NCBI GenBank assembly: GCA_028708105.1 | Contig: JAQVZR010000019.1 | Coordinates: 1-13,332 of the forward strand | Direction: 5' to 3' | Source of the DNA: Desulfoplanes sp. | Lineage (GTDB): Bacteria > Desulfobacterota > Desulfovibrionia > Desulfovibrionales > Desulfomicrobiaceae | Length of the DNA stretch: 13,332 nucleotides | In this document: positions 7,508 through 13,332 of the stretch, piece after piece | Layout: each line of letters starts with the position of its first letter | How positions within the stretch are numbered: the first letter of the stretch is position 1 | The notes under the pieces: model-generated | What the model was told of the DNA's origin: nothing | Seen by the model: the letters and a program-made list of their open reading frames with translations, nothing else | Databases searched by the model: none | Program-made: the position numbers and the translations under genes

Positions 7508-7693
7508 CGGCTACCACGAATTCAGTCTCAACGTCCCATATATCCATCTGGTCAAGGCAATGCGAGGGCGTTTTTATCTGCCACTCCACGACGACCTCTC
7601 TCTAAAAAACAAATTTATGTGTATTAGTTCCTTAAACTCTGCTAAAGGATATATAAAGAGCACTTCGTCTTCTCACAACCAAGGAGCTGAGCC

Positions 7694-8617
7694 ATGTTTG
7701 ATACAAGAACCCGCCAACTCACGGCAGACAATGTCAAAGCATTGCTGGAAGAAAAAAATTCTCTGCTCGTGGATGTTCTTCCGCCGGAACATTATCAGCG
7801 CCGGCACATCCCCGGAGCCTTCAACGCATGCGTCTATGAAATCGATTTTCTCAATCAGATGGAAATGATATGCGCGGATACATCCAGACGGATCATATTG
7901 TATGGGGCAGGCCCGGCCTCCTTTGACAGCCGGGTGGCTGCGGAAAAACTGATTCAGGACAACTATACTGACGTGATGATCTTCCCTGGCGGCCTGCAGG
8001 AATGGCTGGATGCAGACAATGCCCTTGAAGGAGAGAACCCAGAAACACCGATCCTCCCCCATCCTGCCCTGATCCTGGATAAACCTTTCTTTACGATTGT
8101 TCCTGAAGAAAGCAGGGTTACCTGGGTCGGACGCAATGCCATGAACCGGCATACCGGGACCGTAAACGTTTTCTCCGGAAACATCCTGGGTAGCACAGAC
8201 ATGTTACACGGTGAGATTGTCCTGGACATGGCCAGCATTGCCGATCAGGACCTTGCCGGCGACGAGCTCCAGCCGGTTCTGGAAGGCCATCTCAAATCTG
8301 ATGATTTCTTTTTTACGACCTTATTTCCCAAAGCCAAACTGACCATCACGTCCATGATTCCCATCCCCGGTCGTGCAGCCACCCAATACACCTACAACGT
8401 CACGGGTACCCTGAGTATGCAGGGAATGCACAAGGATATCACGTTCGACGCCCACCTGCACAACCTTGAAAAAAACGAATTGGCCATCATGGCCCACTTC
8501 GACCTGGATCGAACGCGCTGGGGCATTATCTACGGTTCAGCGCGATTTTTCGAGCATCTGAGTTATCATCTGGTGTACGATCTCATCTCCATAGAGGCCC
8601 GTATCGTTCTCGCCTGA
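7694..8617 (+). CDS. Rhodanese-like domain fused to YceI domain; rhodanese lacks catalytic Cys
   Basis: A 307-aa two-domain protein. Residues 1-110 have the rhodanese fold pattern (LLVDVLPPEHYQRRHIPGAFN at 24-44 and IFPGGLQEW at 96-104). The active-site loop reads IILYGAGPASFDSR (67-80), with Gly71 where sulfurtransferases carry the persulfide cysteine, so classic sulfur transfer is not expected. Residues about 130-307 are a YceI-type lipocalin-like beta barrel: FTIVPEESRVTWVGRN, GHLKSDDFFFTTLFPKAKL, GTLSMQGMHKDITF and a C-terminal YGSARFFEHLSYHLVYDLISIEARI. YceI proteins bind isoprenoid or amphiphilic ligands. No signal peptide is present, so unlike secreted YceI this copy should be cytosolic. 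AAGGAG lies 7 nt before the ATG. The gene stands alone and ends at the convergent terminator. Confidence 0.88.
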   Translation: MFDTRTRQLTADNVKALLEEKNSLLVDVLPPEHYQRRHIPGAFNACVYEIDFLNQMEMICADTSRRIILYGAGPASFDSRVAAEKLIQDNYTDVMIFPGGLQEWLDADNALEGENPETPILPHPALILDKPFFTIVPEESRVTWVGRNAMNRHTGTVNVFSGNILGSTDMLHGEIVLDMASIADQDLAGDELQPVLEGHLKSDDFFFTTLFPKAKLTITSMIPIPGRAATQYTYNVTGTLSMQGMHKDITFDAHLHNLEKNELAIMAHFDLDRTRWGIIYGSARFFEHLSYHLVYDLISIEARIVLA

Positions 8618-8641
8618 AGCATACGCCAACATCTCACCCAA

Positions 8642-8685
8642 TATAACATAAAGGGCGGCAATTCATTGCCGCCCTTTATGTTATA
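8642..8685. terminator. Bidirectional terminator between convergent genes
   Basis: A perfect palindrome with 21-bp arms (centre at 8663-8664) contains AAAGGGCGGCAAT / ATTGCCGCCCTTT. The plus side is followed by AAAACTTTTTG. It lies 25 nt after the rhodanese-YceI stop and 18 nt from the minus-strand TrhA-family stop, so it serves both. Confidence 0.9.
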
Positions 8686-8703
8686 AAACTTTTTGTTCAA
8701 CAA

Positions 8704-9363
8704 CTATGCTGCGATGGGAATCACATACAAAAGCACGGCAAAAAAATGCAAAACCGTACCGGCCAAAACAAAAAGATGCCAGATAGCATGATTAAAACGC
8801 AGCTTCCGCCAGACATAAAAAATAATCCCGAAAGTATAGCAAAGCCCACCGGCCACTAGAAGCTTGAGCCCGCCCGGAGCCAGATTTGCGAGCAACGGTT
8901 TCGAAGCGACCACAATAGCCCAGCCCATGCCGACATAAAGTCCTACCAGTAAGACCCGCCATTTGCGCAGGGGAGAAACCTCTACGATGATGCCCATAAT
9001 CGCCAGTCCCCAAATCGCTCCGAACAGGGACCAGCCCCAGGGACCGCGCAGACTGACCAGGGTAAACGGGGTATAGGTTCCGGCAATAAGCAGAAAGATG
9101 GATGAATGATCAAGAACCCGCATCACGGCCTTGGCCCTGGGAATCTGGATACTGTGGTACAGGGTGGACGCCGTATACATGACAATCATCGTCCCCCCAA
9201 AAATACTGACACTTACAATATGCCATCCGTCTCCAAAGGCCGTGGCACAGGCAGTGAGTACCCCCAGTCCGGCTATGGAAAAAAGAATGCCAAGGCCGTG
9301 AATAACACTGCTGGCGATCTCTTCTCCAAGACTGTAACGAAGTGTTAACATATTGTTTTCCAT
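8704..9363 (-). CDS. Hemolysin III / TrhA (YqfA) family membrane protein
   Basis: A 219-aa integral membrane protein with about seven hydrophobic helices, of the hemolysin III branch of the PAQR-like superfamily. Family motifs are visible: EEIASSVIHGLGILFSIAG near the N terminus, STLYHS (residues 66-71), DHSSIFLLIAGTYTPFTL (85-102) and the C-terminal FNHAIWHLFVLAGTVLHFFAV. The conserved Ser, His and Asp residues expected to bind a metal are present. In other bacteria the family affects membrane energetics and lipid homeostasis; true haemolytic activity is established for few members. GGAG lies about 8 nt before ATG 9363. It is monocistronic, sharing the 8642-8685 terminator with the convergent neighbour. 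Length is standard. Confidence 0.92.
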   Translation of the reverse strand: MENNMLTLRYSLGEEIASSVIHGLGILFSIAGLGVLTACATAFGDGWHIVSVSIFGGTMIVMYTASTLYHSIQIPRAKAVMRVLDHSSIFLLIAGTYTPFTLVSLRGPWGWSLFGAIWGLAIMGIIVEVSPLRKWRVLLVGLYVGMGWAIVVASKPLLANLAPGGLKLLVAGGLCYTFGIIFYVWRKLRFNHAIWHLFVLAGTVLHFFAVLLYVIPIAA

Positions 9364-9477
9364 GGATTACTCCGTAATTGGTTATCTGCCATTACTCAGC
9401 ATGATGTTCTTGAGATACCGCAACAACACACATTTTTATCACCACGACAACAATGGATCATTCCATACAAGGCATGG

Positions 9478-9927
9478 CTAGTCGATGAGGTCCAGAGTCT
9501 TCAATGTCTCCCGCAATGTTTCCAGCCGGCGTCGGTTCACACCGAAATCTGAATATCCTTTACGTGAACTGCTGCGGATGGCAACCACCCCGCTTTGCGG
9601 ATCAAGGAGACACTCCAGATCATCCACAAATCTGAAAATAAGGCTCCGGCATTCGGCGTGTACATATACAGGGGTTTTCTGAACAATTGTCGTCCGGGGC
9701 AGGACGACGACCTCGGCACATATCCGTTCCCATCCGGTGACAAGGTCGCCTTTGATACGCCAGGGAAGGATAGCATGCTCTGCATCCCGGTCTCCTGAAA
9801 AAACACAATTGGGACTTTGGGGACATTGATCCAGGCCCACGGGTGCCTCCAGGACATCGGGCAATGAACTGCTCCGGCATCCTCCGGCAAAAAGTACAAG
9901 CAGAACTATCGGCAACAATATTTTCAT
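9478..9927 (-). CDS. DUF1499 family lipoprotein
   Basis: A 149-aa protein of unknown function. The start MKILLPIVLLVLFAGGC gives a type II signal peptide whose lipobox FAGGC places the lipidated cysteine at residue 17, so the mature protein is probably membrane-anchored and periplasmic. The DUF1499 signature LDQCPQSPNCVFSG follows, then the mid-region VYVHAECRSLIFRFVDDLECLLD and the C-terminal IRSSSRKGYSDFGVNRRRLETLR, both typical of the family. The frame is open upstream to 10005, but that would bury the signal peptide. GGAA about 10 nt upstream is the only, weak, ribosome site. It is a single gene between TrhA (same strand, 114 nt away) and the divergent Fe-S scaffold gene. Confidence 0.85.
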   Translation of the reverse strand: MKILLPIVLLVLFAGGCRSSSLPDVLEAPVGLDQCPQSPNCVFSGDRDAEHAILPWRIKGDLVTGWERICAEVVVLPRTTIVQKTPVYVHAECRSLIFRFVDDLECLLDPQSGVVAIRSSSRKGYSDFGVNRRRLETLRETLKTLDLID

Positions 9928-10322
9928 AACAAAAAATTCCATATGGGCACAACCGGATTCAGGGGATGAAAAGGATTCCACATCCGGAGCACCCTCTCTA
10001 TGCATAGCATCCTTTTAGGTAAACCATAGGCCAGAGGATGACAAATCAAATGCCCGCAGCAATAGCTTTAAAGAAAATGATCCAATGAGGAATCAGTGCT
10101 GCCGCAGTGTTTTAAAATAACAACGATTTTACAAAAAATGCAAGTGTTATCGTGCCGAGACATACTTTCAATTTCATCAATGTAGCCTATTGCCCAACCT
10201 CATTACTCACTGTAAAGACTCTCCTTGAGATGGCACTATCTGACGAACACGAGCGATGCTGTTCAACAAAATCACCTAAGGCCCCAGACGACCTTCCAGA
10301 ATATCAAGCAGCAAGGACCTCC
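9928..10322. other. Divergent intergenic region between the DUF1499 and NifU-like genes
   Basis: This should hold both divergent promoters. I see no clear consensus pair on either strand and no RNA gene. The NifU-like frame is open back to a GTG at 10152 (57 extra codons), but the added residues show no family pattern and no ribosome site precedes that GTG. Confidence 0.4.
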
Positions 10323-10736
10323 ATGAATGAATCTGAAAAAACCTTTGATTTTTGGCAGGACCATTCGGACAATTATCTTAAAATGGCCCTCAATTATGAA
10401 CGTCGAGAACGGCTGGAATCCCCGGACGGCTATGGGAAAAAAACAGGAGAATGCGGGGACACTATTGAATTTTTTCTGACTATTGAAGAGGACCGTTTGA
10501 CCCATATAGCCTTGGATATCAATGGATGCGTGCATACCAGTGCAACGGCCAATGCCGTGGCCCAGCTCAGCGAAGGTAAAACTCTTGAAGACGCCTGGGA
10601 CATCCATCCGGAAACAGTCTGCGAATACCTTCAAACCCTGCCCTCCGACCATTTTCATTGTGCAGAGCTGGCCGTGGGAGCCTTCTATCTGGCTCTGGCC
10701 GATGCTGAACGAAAACAAAAGGAAGACCGCGCCTAA
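10323..10736 (+). CDS. NifU/IscU-like iron-sulfur cluster assembly scaffold
   Basis: A 137-aa single-domain NifU N-terminal-type protein, the scaffold on which a transient Fe-S cluster is built before transfer. All expected ligands are present: Cys44 and Asp46 (GECGDT), Cys69 (INGCVHTSATA) and His112-Cys113 (DHFHCAELAVGA). The second motif reads GCVHTSA rather than the usual GCGS/A. The C-terminal NifU Cys domain and a central ferredoxin domain are absent. ATG 10323 follows AAGGA (10313-10317) by 5 nt and starts at the family's usual N terminus, so it is preferred over the upstream GTG. No cysteine desulfurase gene is adjacent, so the sulfur donor must be encoded elsewhere. A NifA-like regulator lies about 1.1 kb downstream, which may be coincidence. 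Confidence 0.88.
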   Translation: MNESEKTFDFWQDHSDNYLKMALNYERRERLESPDGYGKKTGECGDTIEFFLTIEEDRLTHIALDINGCVHTSATANAVAQLSEGKTLEDAWDIHPETVCEYLQTLPSDHFHCAELAVGAFYLALADAERKQKEDRA

Positions 10737-10797
10737 GACCGGCGTCTCCTGTCCCAATGCTTCAATCACTGACAGTGCCACCTCCCTCATATCACTC

Positions 10798-10838
10798 ATG
10801 CAGAAAGGGCCAAAACATAAGTTTCGGTCCTTTTGCAT
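10798..10838 (+). terminator. Possible terminator after the NifU-like gene
   Basis: ATGCA...TGCAT ends with an imperfect stem (GAAAGGGCC with GGTCCTTTT) enclose about 13 nt. The stem is interrupted and no clean T-run follows. It lies 62 nt after the NifU-like stop and 67 nt before the convergent yajQ stop. Confidence 0.35.
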
Positions 10839-10904
10839 GATCCCTTTCATCCCTGCTGCACCCCGTTCACGCCGGTTTCAGACTGCACATCGTGCAAGCC
10901 ACCA

Positions 10905-11393
10905 CTACTTCATATTCACAAACTGGAAAGGCTGATCAAAGCCGGCATCATTGACCAAGGCAATGACGGCCTGCAAATCGTCGATTTTTTTGCCCGTAAC
11001 CCTCACCTGATCATCCTGGATTGAGGCCTGAACCTTCAGTTTGGCTGCCTTGATGGCCTTGACCACTTTTTTGGCTGTTTCCTTATCGATACCTTCCTTC
11101 AGGGTAACATCCTGTTTGAGCTGTCCCATGGATGTCCCTTCAGGCTCGCCAAAATCCATAATCCGTGAATCAATTTTTCGCCTGGTGAAGTGGACACAAA
11201 GCATTTCACGCAGGGCCTTGATCTTCATCGTATCCCCCGTAAGAATATGAATCCGTTTATCCTTGCGGTTAAATGTCACCTCCGTGGTCACCCCCCTAAA
11301 ATCATACCGGGAATCAGCTTCCTTTTTCACGTTATTGATGGCGTTATCCACTTCCTGCATATCAACCTGACTGACAATATCAAACGATGGCAT
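10905..11393 (-). CDS. yajQ: YajQ family nucleotide-binding protein
   Basis: A 162-aa cytosolic protein of the UPF0234/YajQ family, built from two ferredoxin-like subdomains. Homologues bind nucleotides or RNA, and a Xanthomonas homologue binds cyclic di-GMP. Recognisable stretches are [21 protein letters not shown] at the start, SRYDFRGV, the middle [29 protein letters not shown], and the end [24 protein letters not shown]...[11 protein letters not shown]. Length matches the family. ATG 11393 is preceded by AGGAGG with 6 nt spacing. An open extension to 11537 lacks any such site. A TACAAT (minus strand, 11435-11430) may be the -10 box. It is convergent with the NifU-like gene and divergent from the NifA-like gene. 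Confidence 0.95.
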   Translation of the reverse strand: MPSFDIVSQVDMQEVDNAINNVKKEADSRYDFRGVTTEVTFNRKDKRIHILTGDTMKIKALREMLCVHFTRRKIDSRIMDFGEPEGTSMGQLKQDVTLKEGIDKETAKKVVKAIKAAKLKVQASIQDDQVRVTGKKIDDLQAVIALVNDAGFDQPFQFVNMK

Positions 11394-11838
11394 GGTCTGC
11401 CTCCTCTCTGTAGTTCTCATTACGTAGTATTGTAAAAATGGTACCTGCATGGCCGCATAACATATCAAACAGCGTATCACGTATATCCGTGACTCATCCA
11501 GACCGGGCTCGTCAAGTAGGGAAGGTAGCATAAGCAATGAGTCATCAAAACCAGGATATTACGTGGTATTCTTTTGTACGCGGAAGACTACATCCGACAG
11601 GACCACGGGGCATATCGATCGGAGCTCAGATTTATCCCGGCCGAACAATATTTAAATTTAACATATTTGACAATTACATTGCTCATCAAATACTGATATT
11701 GGCAAAAAAGTTTGGTTATCCCCGCGATATCTTTCTTTTATGAAAAAATAAAAAACAGCATTTGCATATAGTTACAGATAAATACAAATTTGTCAGAGCA
11801 TAAATATGATACGGCATTAAATTTGCTTTATTCTTTAC
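11394..11838. other. Divergent intergenic region between yajQ and the NifA-like gene
   Basis: The region becomes strongly AT-rich towards the regulator gene. A perfect TTGACA at 11667-11672 (+) is followed after 18 bp only by a poor -10 (TACTGA). A 68-codon frame at 11537-11743 (+) has no recognisable family and a ribosome-like GGAAGG too far upstream, so I do not call it a gene. No RNA gene is evident. Confidence 0.4.
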
Positions 11839-13332
11839 ATGTCTACCAACACACTCAGCCTCGAAGTCAAGGCCCTCTGCGCCATCAGCCAGATCATCGA
11901 CAAAGCCCTTGATCTCGAACAATCCCTGCAAAATGTTCTGAGTATCCTGTCCAGAACCATGTCCATGAAACGGGCCACCATCACCCTGTATGATCAGGAT
12001 TCCGGCAACCTGACCATCAATACATCGTACGGACTGACTCCGGAAGAAAAAGAACGGGGGGTGTACCAACTGGATGAAGGGATCACCGGCATGATTTATC
12101 AGAGTGCTGCCCCCTATGTTGTGCCCGACATCACCCAGGAGCCCTTGTTTTTGGATCGAACCGAATCCAGAAAGATCGAAAAAGAAAAAATCGCCTTTGT
12201 CGGGGTGCCTATTCTTCTGCACGGTCAATCCCTTGGTGTGCTCAATGTGGATCGTCTCTTTGAAGGGCACATCATGCTGGACGAGGATGTGGATTTTCTG
12301 ACCATTGTGGCCACACTCATTTCCCAATTTATCAGTCTGCATGAAAAGATCAAAACACGAGAAGCGGATCTGCGGAGGGAAAACACCTCACTCAAATACC
12401 AAATTTCCCGGGAGCAAAAGAAACTCTACATCGTCGGGAAAAGCCATTCCATGCTTGACGTGGAGCAGCAGATATCCAGGGTAGCACCCACCAAAGCCAC
12501 GGTTCTTCTCCTGGGCGAATCAGGAACCGGAAAGACTTTGGTATCCCGGATCATCCATGAACTTTCCGAACGCAGAAACCATCCCTTCATCAAGGTCAAT
12601 TGCGCCGCCATTCCCGACAATCTCCTGGAAGCCGAACTCTTTGGTTATGAAAAAGGGGCATTTACCGGTGCCTCATCCACAAAACCAGGCAAATTTGAAG
12701 AGGCCCACAGGGGAACCATCTTTCTGGATGAAATCGGAGAACTCCCCATGGGCGTACAGGCCAAACTGCTGCATGTGCTCCAAGAAAAAGAGCTGGTCCG
12801 CTTGGGCAGCAACCGCCTCATCCATATAGATGTACGTATTATCAGCGCCACCAACCGGGATATCACATCCCTGGTCGCCCGGGGAGCCTTCCGCGAAGAC
12901 CTCTATTACCGGCTCAATGTCTTCCCCATACGGGTTCCCCCCCTGCGGGAACGCAAAGAGGACATTGCCCAGCTTATACGTCACTTCCAAAACAAAATGG
13001 AACAGGAATATAACAGGAGCTTCACTCTCACTCCGGATGCGCTGACCCTGCTCTCAGACTACAATTGGCCGGGCAATGTCCGCGAAATGGAAAACCTCAT
13101 GGAACGGCTGGTTATCCTCACGGACTCAGACAAAGTAACCGCGCAGTTTATCGGTCCTTTTTTGGAGGGAGCGCCCGCAGGTCCCTTTTGTGCATTCCCC
13201 AATCCCGAGGCGACATCATCCGGAGGACGTCCCCTTTCTCTCAAGGAAACAGAAAAACAAGAAATCATCGCCGCACTGAAACGTAATGGGTGGATTCAGT
13301 ACAAAGCAGCTTCAGAACTCCGTCTGACCCCC
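11839..13332 (+). CDS. NifA-like sigma-54-dependent activator, 3' end outside window
   Basis: The first 498 codons of an enhancer-binding regulator are visible and the frame is open to the right edge. Residues about 20-165 form a GAF sensor domain (VLNVDRLFEGH near 134-144). A helical linker (165-195) leads to the AAA+ domain: VGKSHSML (199-206), Walker A GESGTGKT (226-233), the sigma-54-contacting loop GAFTGA (273-278), Walker B IFLDEIGE (294-301), ISATNRD and YYRLNVFPIRVPPLRER. WPGNVREMENL (410-420) follows. The Fis-type helix-turn-helix begins at about 470 (EKQEIIAALKRNGWIQYKAASELRLTP) and is cut by the window end. The GAF plus linker plus Fis order and the NGWIQYKAA tail resemble NifA; no nif gene is in view. 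Only one cysteine lies after the AAA+ domain, so the cysteine motif of oxygen-sensitive rhizobial NifA is absent. ATG 11839 lacks a Shine-Dalgarno sequence; an in-frame TAA at 11818 rules out a longer upstream start. Confidence 0.9.
   Translation, partial: MSTNTLSLEVKALCAISQIIDKALDLEQSLQNVLSILSRTMSMKRATITLYDQDSGNLTINTSYGLTPEEKERGVYQLDEGITGMIYQSAAPYVVPDITQEPLFLDRTESRKIEKEKIAFVGVPILLHGQSLGVLNVDRLFEGHIMLDEDVDFLTIVATLISQFISLHEKIKTREADLRRENTSLKYQISREQKKLYIVGKSHSMLDVEQQISRVAPTKATVLLLGESGTGKTLVSRIIHELSERRNHPFIKVNCAAIPDNLLEAELFGYEKGAFTGASSTKPGKFEEAHRGTIFLDEIGELPMGVQAKLLHVLQEKELVRLGSNRLIHIDVRIISATNRDITSLVARGAFREDLYYRLNVFPIRVPPLRERKEDIAQLIRHFQNKMEQEYNRSFTLTPDALTLLSDYNWPGNVREMENLMERLVILTDSDKVTAQFIGPFLEGAPAGPFCAFPNPEATSSGGRPLSLKETEKQEIIAALKRNGWIQYKAASELRLTP

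Noticed and set aside
7323..7868. 181-codon plus-strand frame before and into the rhodanese-YceI gene
   Set aside because: It reads through an intrinsic terminator and then overlaps the start of a well-supported gene in another frame.
11537..11743. 68-codon frame between yajQ and the NifA-like gene
   Set aside because: No well-placed ribosome site and no recognisable family; kept only as a note on the intergenic region.
11716..12342. 208-codon minus-strand frame opposite the NifA-like gene
   Set aside because: Antisense shadow of the GAF region, with no recognisable domain.

Overview
This window looks like ordinary chromosome from a Gram-negative anaerobe of moderate GC. I favour a Desulfobacterota/Desulfovibrionales-type sulfate reducer. 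The reasons are inferential: a thioredoxin reductase fused to a glutaredoxin-like region, a cysK-cysE pair whose acetyltransferase is the long EpsC-like form, stand-alone small NifU-type scaffold genes, DctM-type transport genes and a NifA-like sigma-54 activator. No phage, plasmid or complete insertion sequence is present.

Layout. Positions 1-262 hold a tRNA-Lys(CUU) gene on the minus strand with its own promoter and terminator. Positions 263-1900 (minus) encode the fused thioredoxin reductase. Positions 1901-2778 are a non-coding patchwork with a 113-bp imperfect palindrome and a 137-bp MITE-like long hairpin flanked by a 7-bp direct repeat. It abuts a 5'-truncated TRAP large permease (2779-3489, +) and a small AT-rich DUF4282-like membrane protein gene (3640-3954, +). 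A strong hairpin at 3978-4012 separates these from a minus-strand block at 4058-7249, transcribed cysK -> cysE -> M29 aminopeptidase. An intergenic region (7250-7693) carries a candidate small RNA. Then come a rhodanese-YceI fusion (+), a convergent terminator, a hemolysin III/TrhA membrane protein (-), a DUF1499 lipoprotein (-), a NifU-like Fe-S scaffold (+), YajQ (-) and a NifA-like activator (+) that runs off the right edge.

Function. The block has a sulfur/redox flavour: cysE makes O-acetylserine and cysK turns it into cysteine. The Fe-S scaffold, the degenerate rhodanese fusion and the thioredoxin reductase are thematically close, but the genes are mostly separate transcription units, so a shared pathway beyond cysKE is not demonstrated.

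I found no convincing new defence, mobile or biosynthetic system. The points most worth a second look are the catalytic-cysteine-less rhodanese-YceI protein, the MITE-like hairpin next to a decayed transporter gene, the candidate sRNA upstream of cysK, and the four-cysteine insertion in the serine acetyltransferase.
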